NCBI GenBank assembly: GCA_034440575.1 | Contig: JAOTOL010001555.1 | Coordinates: 654,501 to 718,500, forward strand | Origin: Imbricaverruca yamaguchii | Taxonomy: Eukaryota > Arthropoda > Thecostraca > Neoverrucidae | DNA: 64,000 bases | Direction of reading: 5' to 3' | In this document: piece by piece, positions 46,841-58,975 of the stretch | Position numbering within the stretch: position 1 is the stretch's first letter | Layout: each line of letters opens with the position of its first letter | Translations under genes and position numbers: made by a program | The notes under the pieces: model-generated | What the model saw: the letters and a program-made list of their open reading frames with translations, nothing else | The model's database searches: none | What the model was told of the DNA's origin: nothing

Positions 46841-48274
46841 TGTAGGCACTTCTGCTTAATTTTTCACAGCCTATGCTTAATTTGTTTTGGTTCCATAGGA
46901 TCGTGGGTGCCTTGGTGGCATTCTTTGGTCCCATCATGATTTTTTTCGTGGTCTGGTCTATTTTTCAATTTTTTCCCACCATCTCTCAGGGTGGGGCAAC
47001 AATTGTTATCAGTACTGCCTTTCAGTTGTCTTTCAGTTCACCACTGATACCACGTTGCTTCTTGCTGCTCTTGGCCTGTTTTTAGCTCCTTCTGCCGTCG
47101 TTGTGGCCCCGGTGTGCTTTGAGTGTCTTGCTGAGTTGTGAGTGCCTCCTCTCTGTTGTTAGAGTTCCCGGTGGGTTTCTATAGAGTGCCGGCTCATATT
47201 TTACAGCTTTGTCGCGTTTTTGCGAGACCGTGTGCGCTTAGATGGTCCATGATACGCCTTCTGGCTTCCGTTGTGCATCAGGGGACGGCTGTGATAATGC
47301 CGGAGAACGTATAAGCTGACTTACGAATATGCAAATCTACCCTGTTCTGATGCAAGTCTACCATACGGAGCTATTCCGACACATTTTTGCATCATAAATG
47401 TTTCCTCAACCATCCGGTTGCGGAAACCGAATTTTTTATCTACGAACTTGAATATTAGGTACTCGATACTGTATGCACTCCTTCCTGTATGTGTTTTTTT
47501 GCATATGCGCTTTTGTGATAAGAACTTCTGTCCTGGTGCTGTGGTGGGAATTGATTTCACGCAGTCTCGACCACAGGTATGGAGAGATGCGCTGTTGGCT
47601 GGCTCACCGGGACATATAAGCTGCTCTGGCTTCTGACCTAGCGGTTATCTGTCCTTAGCCAGCAGCTGTGTCAGCATTTGGCAGCCACACTCCGTGTCGG
47701 TGGCTGTCCTCTGTCCACGGGTAGCCACCCCAATGCAGGCCCTATATACAGAGCGCAGCTAAGGGGTGGCCCGCTTCCCCTTAGGAACCGAAAGTGCATT
47801 AGATGAACAAGATTTTCACTCCCGAAAAGCAAAAATCTTCGACGCGCGAATCTCGCCGAAAGCGTCCTCCAGTTCGCTTCATTTTTTTTTTTTTTTTGGG
47901 GGGGGAGGGCGAGTTGAGCCACCACCTCCTTAAAGCAAAAACCTGGCTGCTCCACTACCTGTGTATGAAATGGGTGATAGCTCTGGGGTCGTTCTTCGGA
48001 CCAAGATTGCAGACGAGAGTTTCTTCTCAACCAGCTCATGGTCAAGTTGACCCCGGTTGTGCATGGTGTACATGGTGACACCAACCTCGGCCTTGGCTCG
48101 ATCATCGATGGTGCGTCGACAGGTGTGGCTCCTGAACTGGCACTATTATCTGTCCTGTATCTCTGATGGACTGAAATTGTGATGAGTAATCAAACGACAC
48201 CACATCGTCCCCGCCTCCGTCTGCGTCGGCCGCCCTCACGCTATGGTCAGACACGTCCCAGGAAGAGGTGGCGC
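46841..48274. other. Non-coding stretch with a short T/G homopolymer junction
   Basis: T(18)G(7)-like run at about 47882-47907. No gene recognised. Confidence 0.3.
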
Positions 48275-48520
48275 AATTCCCCAGGGCGTGGTGCAATTTT
48301 CAAAGACGAGGTAGTATGATACCCCAGGGCGAGGCAGTGAAATACCACAAGGCGAGGTAGTGTGATGCCCCAAAACGAGGTGGTGCAATACCATAGAATG
48401 AAGTGGTGCAATACCACAGGGCGAGGTTGTGTAATGCCCCAGGACGAGTTGATGCCATACTCCAGGACGAAATATTGTAATGCCCCAGGACGAGGTGGTG
48501 CAATCCCCCAGCGTTGAGGT
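48275..48520. repeat. ~30-bp tandem repeat (CCCCAGGGCGAGGTGGTGCAATA type)
   Basis: About eight diverged units, alternating CAGGGCGAGG and CAGGACGAGG with (G/A)TG(C/T)AAT joints. Confidence 0.88.
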
Positions 48521-49166
48521 GTCGGGCGATCTCCAGTGTTTTGGTGATGCCATCCATAGTGATTGGCGGTCGGATGGTGTCATCCTCAACGTCTAGGTGC
48601 GATAGTGTTCTGTAGTTAATTTTCCGTTGATTGGAAGGCATTAATCCATGACGTCAAAATCAGCTGTGACGTCCAAACTTATCAGCAATATTGCACATGA
48701 AAAGGAACAAAATGATAAAATAGCAGTTGTAAACGTCACATTTTGAAGATAATAATGCAAAAATGGAGTATTGTGATTCGAACATGGGATGAACTGATAT
48801 GGTTCAATGCGGCCATAATCTACGGACGTTAATTCAGGAAGCTAGATCTCTGGTCGAGAAGGTCAAAACAACTTGTTTTAGGTGTTAGTTTGCACGCAGA
48901 TTATGGAATTCCAGGACACTGAGGTGCAAAGTGATTCGAGGTGAAGGTTGCCTGTGAGACGCTGCCCCCATTCTCGTATACGGCATAAACTAGACAGCAC
49001 AAAACAGCTGACGTTATAGCGTGTAGTTTTGTGTGTCATGCGGACAGTGCCCTCTTGTGGCAGAGCGATGTGTAACCGTGGCAATAACAACATGGTGAGT
49101 GTTTAGAAGCCTTCATTTCACTTCATTTGTGTTATCATTTTGTGTCAGTCGGTATATGTCGAGAGC

Positions 49167-49198
<32 letters not shown>

Positions 49199-49980
49199 TA
49201 GGGAGTGAGTCCGAAATATGTGTTATGGAAGGGACGATCTTTTGAGCCACTGAATAGCTTCAAGAACACGACGTTTGCTTAGCGTCCAGGAACGCGGTTT
49301 TCACACTGGTCACTTAACATTGAAGACAGAAAGCTAAAGAAAATAAATTGCACGTCATTTGTTCATGCACTTCATCCACCTGCTTCCGGTGAAATCATCC
49401 GAAGGATCGGTTCCGTCCAAACACTAAAGTGAGATGCAATTGTATTCGAAGCATCTAGTTAGCCTTGTGGCTTAGTTCAGGGTAATCTTTGACAGGCTGC
49501 TGGGGACCACCCGGCCGCAGCTGTTGGCACCTTGCCAGACCAAACGCATTCACGTCAATAATGACGATGATTGGTGGGTTTGAGGCCCCTACTTTCCCAG
49601 CCATTTCGCGTTCAGGAGCAATGACTCACGGCTGTAGAACCAATGACTCCGAATATAATTTCCTTGGTCCTAAGGCAATCCACGCACGTTTTTAACCGAC
49701 AAATGCATTGCATACATCACGCTGTGCATTAGAAGCAATCGACTGACTCCAGGTCACACGCAACAATTTATGCGCTGACCATAACGAGGGGAATTATATT
49801 TCAATTCACTGATTAAACTGACACCAATACTTGCAATACTCTTATCCTTAAGACGCGAGTTTAAAATACCCCTCAGCTGCCTCACCAGTGGACGGCCGCT
49901 GATCGGTGTGACGTCAGGTGCCGGGGGCGGACGCCGGCGCTGCTGTTGCGGCACGCTGTTTAGCATTGCTGCTTGCTTTA
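48521..49980. other. Non-coding stretch with a short GA tract
   Basis: A (GA)n of about 30 bases lies at 49168-49198. An ATG|GTGAGT donor-like junction at 49091-49099 could mark a short first exon, but no partner exon was found. An 8-bp CRE-like TGACGT lies upstream at 49009. Confidence 0.3.
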
Positions 49981-50809
49981 ACTACTTCATTTTTGCGAAT
50001 TCTAGTTCATATTTTGCACGTATTCCTCTACGAGGAAGTATAACTAATCGTATTTTGTAGATGCGGCGGATTAAGGGGGTGAGGGGGTTCAGTTGACCAC
50101 CGGCCAAATCATGGATGTCGCACTGTATTTTTACCCCCATCTTGTGTGGGTCTATTAGAGGGACAAGGAAGCCAAGCGAACTGTCGTAGATCAAATCTTC
50201 ATGAAAGAGCACAGTATTTTAACTCTCATATCAAACTTCAATTAAATTTAGAGTTTTAAGCTTATGCTTAATTACTTCTAAAATTGTTCATCCGAGGAGA
50301 AAAACATTGCATATGGCATCGGCATGGTAGTGAAATAATGTAGCATTAACGAGCGCGAATAAACCCCATACCACATGTCTTGCCAAAGCTTATCTATGAT
50401 AGCATATACGATTAAAAACTACGCATGGGGGCCCGGTATCCAACTACATCGAGGGCGACGAAGAAGCAAACAACGCACCAAACCCTCGATGTATTTTTTC
50501 CTTTAAAAAACATTGCATGCTTTGCTACCGCGAAAAGCGGTTAAGTACATCCTTACCTACGCATGTGACAGGGAGGAATAATCGCATCTGGTTGAAGAGG
50601 GTTTGTCCATTCATCCTCAGGCGACACCTTGCCGAGCTCGGCCCCTCTCCTACTTTAGACAACTCCTCTCTGGCACAAGACGGAACCTCTCTGAATTCAG
50701 TCGGTTCATTTCAGATCCGAAGAACCCTGGACTCTTTTAAGATGCATTCAACTGCTAGATCACATAGCGTCACCAACCTCTCACGCCGATCGGTGGACCC
50801 GCACCGCGG
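49981..50809. other. Non-coding stretch, nothing recognised
   Basis: No recognised motif. Confidence 0.3.
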
Positions 50810-50880
50810 GTTGTAACATTGAAATCCACAATCACGCGATTAAGAATCCAACGCCCCAACGACTGAGCTATCGCGAAGCA
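50810..50880 (-). repeat. tRNA-derived SINE-like head
   Basis: On the minus strand, GCTTCGCGATAGCTCAGTCGTTGGGGCGTTGGATTCTTAATC has a tRNA A box and anticodon-arm-like region, followed by a decayed B box (GGATTTCAATGTTAC). The plus-strand 3' side has (ATTTC)n. Confidence 0.6.
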
Positions 50881-51687
50881 TGTTTCATTTCATTTCATTT
50901 CCTTTCTGGTCAGGTGACCTGCTCATTCCTCAGAAGGTCTCAGCCACTTCCATCCCTCTGCGGTAAGCTACAGAAGTGCATACCTCGAAAATCCCAACAA
51001 ACAAAAACAAAAACGTAGGCAGGTTCTTCCAGGCCGACGAATCTACCCTTAAATACTTATAACGTCCTTGTCTCACGGCCTGATGTTACTTATAAATGAT
51101 GTTTGCGCACAAAGGGGGAAATGTAACAATCTACAAGTACCAATAGTATGGGCTGCTCGGATTATTCCTTTGAAAATTATCGGAACAAACTGGTGAAGGA
51201 GATAATAGGTCTAACAATTTGCATTCACTATTTGCAACCAGTAGAGGAATTGTTTGTTCGGCCATGACGTGTGCGGGATTATTAGTTTCACATCTTTGAA
51301 GGCATATATATCCGCTTGAATGGTGATGTGTTGCGTATTAACCAATTGCGATGCTTAATATGAAGAAAGCCATTTGCGACATTCCATTGATTTTAGTCAT
51401 CATAGCTAACGATTTGGTCCAATTGCATTGCTCGCAAAGCACACGCACGTATGACCGCGCACATTCTTACGCAGGTTCGCCAATTGTGTGCACAACTTGA
51501 TGGTAAGGGCAAAGGTGTTAGGTGTGCATGTCTGGCTGTCACAGAGAGCTAACTACATTTTTGTGTGTGTGAGGGGGTTGGGTGTAATTGCCACTGACAA
51601 GAGTGGTAATGTTTACAAATATATGAGTTCAATCATGGCAGCAAAATAGAACACAAAAAGGTCAATAGTTAAAGGTATCAAGATGCA

Positions 51688-51693
<6 letters not shown>
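50881..51693. other. Non-coding stretch, nothing recognised
   Basis: No coding signal. Confidence 0.3.

Positions 51694-51752
<59 letters not shown>
51694..51752. repeat. (AT)n microsatellite
   Basis: About 58 pure AT bases. Confidence 0.97.
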
Positions 51753-51755
<3 letters not shown>

Positions 51756-51988
51756 GTTGTTCCTTATTTTTTATTTTCGAAAAGTTTAATGTCTCACCCT
51801 GCAGAATTTTTCCATTTGGTCTAATACCTACGAATGCCGAATTTGGTGAACATAGCTCAATTATTTCTGGTGCCGCAATGCCTCCGAATTTTTGCATAGT
51901 ACCTACCTAATGGAATGTCAAGGTCCCCCTCACATGAAGTGAGTATTATCCCCTCTTTGGAGGGGGGTCATGGGTGCCTATCTCCCAC

Positions 51989-54190
51989 TCATTATTGCCT
52001 GGTTCTTGATAGGTACGCCGCCAACAACGAGTTTCTTTTTGGAATCCGGGAATGTCTGGCGGTGGGCTTCGACGGACTAAAAGAGGAACTGGCGCTGCTC
52101 CTCATCGCGTGCCAGGTGGGAAAGGTAGTCTTGCATGAGGGCTACCTCTCTCTCGGCGAAGTCGCTGGTGACCTTCAATTCAACGACAGTTGACTTGGCT
52201 TTCTGAAAGTCTTCTCGGCCATTGCATGTCTGGGGGTCGGCATCCAGGAATCCGTCGTTGGTCCCGAGCGCTGACACAGTGTGGCGGATGGTGCTCCTGA
52301 CGAAGTCTCAGAGATGTTTTTGCTTGATGGTATTAGGACTGAGGTCCATCGTCACACGCTTTGGAGGGGCCTCCGACTCCACCTTGGACAGGGCGCCCAA
52401 CATATTTATCTTTGTGTCGGCATCGACATGGTCGTCGAAGAAGGTAAAGCCGATCAACTGCTCGGAGAGGTACCAGAGGTGTCGTCCAAAAGCCATCGTA
52501 GCTGGTGATGGCGACTTCGGAGTCCAGATAAGCAAAGATGTCTTGTAGAAACTGCAGGTCCAGGGCAGTGGCGGTTGAAGTTACGGGAGCTCCAAAGCAC
52601 ATCGGCACGTAGTGTCACGCAGAAAGCTACGAAGCGCCTGAGGCCTTGGATATTCCGTTGACGAATCTGGAATTGTCCGCGAAAGAGGAAGATCTGAATA
52701 GATGATCTTCGCCATCCATCGAGCAAGGTGATACGACCCAGGCCTGGCAAAGCATATCCCCCTCTGCGGAACTAACCCCCCTCCCCCCAGAACAACGACG
52801 GTGAGTTCCAGGAGCTCGCGATAGTCGGGGCGTGGATGATGAACGCTCAGGTGCTACAAGGCGAAGTTCCTCACCTGAGCGAACGATTGAGGCGGATCGG
52901 CAGGATCGTCGAGCAGTGTTTGGAACCTGGCAGTGTCGATGGCGCCTCATTTTTCCTTGAAACGCTTGAACAGTTGTATGTCGGGTCCAGACGTAACAAG
53001 GGAGGTGCAAAGGCCGAAGACCTTTACCACGAGCTCAATGCGATGGATGGCGATGGCGGCAAGCGAAATTAAGGAGATGCTTGTCCAACTTCTGCTGAAG
53101 AAGAAGACAAGCTCCTGCCAGTTGTCCGGTGTTGGAGTCTGTGGTGTCAAAAGTCGTTCCAACAGCATGGTCGGCGAGTCCCCAGTCCTAAAATCTGGCG
53201 AATACGGCATCCGCTATGGCTTCTCCCATGCTAGTTCAGAGCTTGGGAACATTCAGGAGCTTCGACACTCCTTCGCCGGACACCAAAATTGGACATCCCT
53301 TTGCCAGTTCTTGCCCAGGTCCATCAGCGACCATCTTCCCGTCCCAGTGGATGGTCAGGTCAACACCCTCGGGCAGGGAGGCGCGAGGTCGAGGCGGCGA
53401 TAGCTCTGGCTTCAATACGGGCTATCCTGGTACTCTGTCGGTTCAGGGGCATCTCAGCTGCGTCTTGGTTGTAGACTGAAGCAACAGCAGTCAAGATATG
53501 CACCGCCACCCGGTCCGTGGTCTTGGTTCCATCGAGGGCACCACAGAGAACAGTAGTTATGGCAGAGACATCACTACTGCTCTCAACACAACAGAGACCG
53601 CGAGCTCGCTTGGTAGGATATTCCTCCAGAACAGCTGATGACGGCCCAGGTTGGTCTTCAGCACCATCATCATCGTCCGAGAGTTCCGCCATGGCCTCTC
53701 TTGCAGCTTCCTTCCTTCTACGCTTCTTGTCTCCGTGGGTCACCTCCGCCTTGTCCCTCTTCGCCTTCCTCTCCTGCTTCACCAACTTTTTGTCCATCCC
53801 CACCATGCTCTCGGCCTCTCGGTAACGCTGCAAGAATTCCACATCCTTTTTCTTCACAATAGAAGGCATCGGCGTGAGCAATGTCGAAGAAGAAGGACAG
53901 TTTGACTGTGAAATCCTTCCTCTTCGTCAGCTCGGTCGCAGACCGTCGGCTCTTGCCCTTGCCTAGCTGCTTCCATTTGGAGGTTCAACGACGGGGATCC
54001 GAGCTCGGGCCCAGAATGCCACAACTTATTTGTCGAGATGAAGAGCAGCGTCGCGAAGAGTGGTTTTGTCGAAGCGGAGGAGGCGAAAGAGCCGCTGCAA
54101 AACTTCCTTGTTCGACGGCAGCTTCCCACCAGTCAGTTCAGTGAGGGGCTTTTAGGGTCATTGGCTTCTTCGGCTTCTTCATGTCTGAAA
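51989..54190 (-). pseudogene. Transposon-like gene of the FDTTDSNTG family, multiply frameshifted
   Basis: Reading the minus strand, fragments appear in order: MKKPKKP, GGKLPSNKEVLQRLFRLLRF, FFDIAHADAF, then VEFLQRYREAESMVGMDKK with a basic/acidic linker. Next come DRVAVHILTAVASVYNQDA, FDTTDSNTGQLAGACLLLQQ then KLDKHLLNFACRH. After a frame change come IELVVKVFGLCTS, PDIQLFKRFKE, DYRELLELTVVVLGG, FLFRGQFQIRQRN, LDLQFLQDIFAYLDSEVA, HLWYLSEQLIGFTFFDDHVD, and VTSDFAEREVALMQDYLSHL with an in-frame TAG before VEAHRQTFPDSKKK. This order matches a repetitive, uncharacterised protein family of arthropods and cnidarians, probably an RNase H-like transposase (the Asp of FDTTxSNTG may be catalytic; inference). 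At least five frame changes and one or more stops show it is dead. It is nearly full length. Confidence 0.75.
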
Positions 54191-54478
54191 GTAAAGCTAC
54201 AGCAGTGAGGAAACACGTGTGTTCGTCGTCAGAGCAGAACCTGCACTGATTCGTGAGGCGAAAGTGTCTTTCTTTTAAGCCGACTCAATGGCGTCATAAT
54301 GGACAAACCTCAAGTGCCTTGCGGCACCAGAAGTCGTTGAGCTAGTGTCACCAAATTGTAATGCGATTATGTTTGATCACAATAGAATGTCTTTGTGAGG
54401 AGAGACATAAGAAATTCCAACTTTGATTTTTACTTGTACAAATAAGGATCACCCTAATATATATATATATATATATAT
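54191..54478. other. Spacer with a short AT tract
   Basis: (AT)n of about 20 bases at 54458-54478, directly abutting the 3' tail of the LINE. Confidence 0.6.
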
Positions 54479-54734
54479 AAAGTCATAAAGTCATAAAGTC
54501 ATAAAGTGTTAAGGCTTAATAAGGGCCACAAGGGCCCATCTGGGACAAGCCTGTCTAGAAGATATTAGAAAGTACATGTTCACACCTATCAATTCCAAAC
54601 CCATGCAATCCCTCCACCTGTGCCACCACAGCCAATCTCATCAGTATGACATCGCAAAGGAAGTTGCCAAATCCACTGCTAGGTACACCCCATATAGTAC
54701 AACATAATACTAGCATAATGCTATACCCTATATA

Positions 54735-57565
54735 GCTAGTGAAAATACTCAATATCCCATGCATCACAAGTTAGAATTAAAAAACAACATTTTCCTGTCT
54801 AAAAAATTTATCCACCCTAGCTTTAAAGACATTCAATGAGGACTCCCCACAACATCAGCAGGCAGCCTATTCCATTGATCAACAACCCTTTGCCTGAAGA
54901 CCTGTTGTCGTTTAACCGTCCTACACCTTAACTTGTCTAACCTGAATTGATGACCCCTATGGGATACTCTAAACTGCAGAGCATCATTCAAATTGACCTG
55001 ATCTAGCCCTCTAACAATTTGGTACATTTCAATCATGTCCCCCCTTAATCTCCTATACTCGAGTGAGTACATATCTAATGCATTAAGCCTTTCTCCATAT
55101 TCCAAGTTAATTAATCCACTGACGAGTCTAGTGGCTTTGCGCTGGACTCTTTCTAACATATCTATATCCTTTTCTAGGTAGGGGCTCCATGCTTGTACAG
55201 AGTACTCCAAGTGGGGCCGCACATATGCTAAGTACAGCTTTTTCATGACTTCCCTGCTCTTATATTTCACACTTCTATTAATGAGTCCCAGCATTCTGAG
55301 TGCCCTATTTCTAGCTGAGATACATTGTTTTTCTGCTTTAAGGTCTTTTGAGACCAACACACCTAAGTCCCTTTCCTCTTCAATAACATCCAGTTCCCTC
55401 CCTCCCATTTTATAACTGAATGTCTCGCCTGCAGACCCTATATGCATAACCTTACACTTATCATGGTTGAAAGTCATCTGCCATTGATCAGCCCACTCTT
55501 TTAGGTCGTCCAAATCTAGTTGAATATTACTAGATTGATCTCTGCTGTTAGCCACTCCTACCAGCTTGATGTCATCAGCAAATTTGAACACTCTATTCCT
55601 CAGCCCTACTTCAATGTTGTTCACAAAGATGATAAAGAGGAGGGGCCCCAGAACAGAGCCCTGTGGCACTCCACTCAGAACATCTTTCCAACCAGATTTA
55701 CATCCATTCAATACTACCCTTTGTTTCCTTCCCTGCAACCATGCTTCAATCCAATGTAGAACTTTTCCTACAATCCCATGTTGTTGTAATTGATGAATTA
55801 ACCTTCCATGTGGAACTTTATCAAAAGCTTTGCTAAAGTCCAAGTACACAACATCCATCCTGCTTTCATTGTCTACTTCTTTGGTAACATACTCAATGAA
55901 CTCCAATAGGTTAGTTAAACAAGACCTTTGAGATCGAAATCCATGTTGAGTATCCCTTAAAAGGTTGTGCCTATCAAGATGAATCTGAACATTCTGTTTA
56001 ACCAGCTTTTCTAGTACTTTGCAAACTAATGAGGTCAAACTGACTGGCCTGTAGTTTCCTACACTCTTCCTATTTCCCTTTTTGAAAATTGGTACTACAC
56101 TTGCATTTCTCCAATCTTCAGGTACTTCTGAATACTCCATAGATCGCCTGAAAATGATACCTAGGGAGTTGCTAAAGCTTTAGCACACTCTACTAAGATC
56201 CTAGCATATATTTCATCTGGTCCGGAAGCTTTATTAGGTTTTATATTCTGCAACTGCTTCTCTACGGCTTCTGTAGTTATTGTAAGATCCTCCAGCATAT
56301 CACCTGCCATGGCATGGCCTACAGATGTTCCTATTGTACCAGAATTATCTTTAGTGAAGACTGATGAGAATTGCTTGCTTAGGGATTCCACAATGTCGCA
56401 ATCATCAACCACTATTTCCCCATCTACCTCCAGTGGTCCTACACTACACTTTTTAGCCTTAAATTTATAGAAGCTAAAGAATCTCTTAGCATTACCTGCT
56501 GAACATTCTCGAGCAAAGTTGATTTCAGCAAGTCTTTTAGATGCTCTAACACACCTCCTAACTTTATTTCTAGCTATTCTATATGATTCTAGGTTTAACC
56601 CAGAGTTAGTATATTTTAGTTTCTTGAATGCTTGTTTCTTTGAGTCCAGTAATTGCTTAACTTCCCTAGTCAGCCACGAAGGGTGCTTAACCCTGTTTGA
56701 TCTAATTTGCCTACTGGGAATGAACCTATCCTGACCCTGAAATAGCTTATCTTTTATCATTGTCCACATCTCATAAGCATCTAAGCCATTCAATATGACT
56801 TCCCAATTAATTTCACTTAGGAAGCTCCTGAACTCACTGTAATTCCCTTTTGTAAAATTCGGAATCAATGTTATGTTGGTTGCTACCCTTCCAACATATA
56901 ATGAGAAGCGTATAATGTTGTGATCACTATTACCAAAGGTCTCTCCTACGTTAACATTTTGCACAAAATTTTCCTCATTAGTAAGCACTAGATCTAATAT
57001 TTTATTTTCCCTTGTAGGCTCGTGTATCATTTGAAAGAAGAAATTGTCCTCAAAACAAGCCATGAAACATCGTTCTGATTTGCTTACACCTATTGTTTTG
57101 TTTCCCAATCCTGCTATGTTGAAATCCCCCAACAAAATAGTTCTCTCCTGTACTCTCCTACTTATCTCTTCCTGCATCAGCCTGTCAGTGTTTTCATTCT
57201 GGTCTGGAGGTCTATAGAATGCCCCAATCCTAAATTTTGTTACATTCTTCAGAATTATATCTAACCACAAAGATTCTACTCCTGCACTATGTACTCCATC
57301 CTCTATGGAATGACATTTCATTACTTGCCTAACATACAAGAGAATGCCACCTCCTATCCTTGCCTCTCTTTGATAGGCATGCATGTTGTAGCCTGTCAAT
57401 TCAAATTCTTGCAAGTTGTCTCCAAACATGCTTTCGTTAACCCATGCTTCTGTTATGCACACCAAATCTAGCTGTTCAGACAACATATATGCATGCAGTT
57501 CCCCAATTTTGTTCCTAACACTTCTGGCATTGACATAAAAACATGATAAATTATTCCTTCCATTG
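54735..57565 (-). pseudogene. LINE ORF2: AP-endonuclease plus reverse transcriptase, lightly frameshifted
   Basis: The APE-type endonuclease starts FYVNARSVRNKIGEL and has VCITEAW (catalytic Glu), GAFYRPPDQ, ILLGDFNI and FGNSDHNIIRF (catalytic His). A frameshift of one base lies near 56170, between ALA and SLGIIFRRS. The reverse transcriptase follows: EVPEDWRNASVVPIFKKGN, NYRPVSLTSLVCKVLE, VVYLDFSKAFDKVPHG (block A), LSGVPQGSVLGPLLFII (block B), VFKFADDIKLV (FADD catalytic box), FNHDKCKVMHI, AYVRPHLEYSVQAWSP and RLRGDMIEMYQIVRGL. A second frameshift near 54845 leads to LNVFKARVDKFFRQENVV. The enzyme nicks target DNA and reverse-transcribes the LINE RNA in the nucleus. With two visible frameshifts this copy is probably inactive, but sequencing error cannot be excluded. 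Confidence 0.93.
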
Positions 57566-57611
57566 CTTGCTATGCTTCTCTCTTTATCAGCTACATCCCC
57601 CCATGTCCTGC

Positions 57612-58486
57612 CTAGTTTCCCTGTTTCCTGTTGAGAGCCTCCTCATACCTATTGCTGAGCAATTCCACTCCTCTCTTGCTCAGATGTAATCCATCTAAAG
57701 CAAACATCTCCGTCCTCCCCCAAAACTCCCCCACAAATCCAAGAACTGCACCCCAAGCTCCTTACAAATGTTGGCCACCCTGGTATTGAGCCCAATGGCC
57801 CTCGAATACCACTCCATGCTTGCATGGACCATAGGGAGGATGGATGTCACCACTCCTCTTTTCCTACTTCCTGCTAAACTACCTATCAAAGCCCTATAGG
57901 CTTTCATTGTTTCCTCTGTATTATTTTTTCCTACATCGTTAACTCCAACCTGCACAATTACCGTTGCACCCTCTCCACTTCCCCTCATTACTCCCTCCAG
58001 CCTATCCCTAACATCTTTCACCTGCGCTCCCGGGTAGCAAACACGCATCCGTCTGCTGGGGTTCTTGCTACAAAATGTTCGATCCATGTACCGAACCCTG
58101 GAATCCCCTATGACTAAAACCTCTCTCTCTCCATCTCTATCTTCAGCCATCTGGTCATCCCCACCTCCGTCCCTCTCATCATTACCTTCCCTCTCCTCCA
58201 GTGCATCAAACCTATTTTTAATTGGGACGCCCATGTCCACCTTCCTTAGCGCCAGTCGGGTGCTATGGCGCCTTGCCACCTTCCAACTGCCACCATCCCG
58301 GACCAAGCCATCCGAACTCCCATCAGTCCTCCGCTCGGGCACCCGAGTTGCCTGGCTGGCACCTCCCATGATGGGTCCCGCCACCAAACACTTCAAGCGC
58401 TCCACCTCCCCCGTTAACATATCTAACCTCTTACTCAAGTCCCCAATGATTCCCACACACTTACAATTCCCACAGTCTCCTTCCAT
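57612..58486 (-). pseudogene. LINE ORF1 with SGNH/GDSL esterase domain, one frameshift
   Basis: The product starts MEGDCGNCKCVGIIGDL with a CxxC pair and a leucine-rich coiled-coil-like segment (LSKRLDMLTGEVERLKCL). An acidic linker follows, then an SGNH hydrolase domain: VLVIGDSRVRYMD (block I with nucleophile Ser), YPGAQVKDV (block II-like), VIVQVGVNDVG (block III Asn) and, after a frameshift near 57745, MFALDGLHLSKRGVELL (block V Asp/His) ending KQGN-stop at 57612. Such esterase ORF1 proteins are known for CR1/L2-clade LINEs. They bind LINE RNA, and the role of the esterase is unclear. ORF2 overlaps the end in another frame. The single frameshift is the only lesion I see. Confidence 0.82.
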
Positions 58487-58629
58487 TTTTTTTTCTTTCT
58501 TTCTACTCTTAGTACTAAGTCTAGTTACTGTAAGCTTGTAAGCCTACAAGTATCTACTGTAATATATCTACAGTAATACAGTAATATAGCCTATAAGTAT
58601 CTACAATACACTATAATCCCGTATAATTA

Positions 58630-58960
58630 CACTAGATATGAAGATACCTACTGTAATTTATGCCCACTATTTTAGTCCTAAAATCTATCTTAAACTTACA
58701 CACCAATTTGACACAAACTTATTCACTACAGAAGCCTACACTATATAATTATACACTCTAGAATTACACACTACAGAGCTCCCACCACACAAATATACAC
58801 CACTGAATCAAACACTGTAGTACCCGTCCACAACACCCAACAATCCTGCAGTTACACTAGGATATGAAGATATACCTAGTGTAATGCTATGCCTACTATC
58901 TTAGTCTTAAAATCTATCTTAAACTTAAACACCAAATTGACACAGCCAACACCCTTAGAA
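58630..58960 (-). repeat. Direct repeats in the LINE 5' leader
   Basis: GATATGAAGATAxxxxTACTGTAAT...CTTAGTCxTAAAATCTATCTTAAACTTA occurs at about 58635-58715 and again at 58860-58945. Tandem 5' promoter repeats are known for several LINE groups; here this role is inference. Confidence 0.7.
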
Positions 58961-58975
58961 CTTAACAAAATGGCG

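Larger units (their letters stand above)
54479..58975 (-). mobile_element. Near full-length CR1/L2-like LINE with esterase ORF1
   Basis: The 3' end at about 54480-54507 is three units of TTATGACT (minus strand), with no poly(A). ORF2 (endonuclease and reverse transcriptase) lies at 57565-54735, ORF1 at 58486-57612 and a 5' leader reaches at least 58975. The leader contains two copies of a ~100-bp repeat. The coding parts have only a few single frameshifts, so this copy is young compared with other elements here. The 5' boundary is approximate. Confidence 0.9.

Noticed and set aside
49008..49100. First exon of a ribosomal-type gene (CRE-like site, ATG|GTGAGT)
   Set aside because: No second exon could be found; the signal is too short to support a gene.
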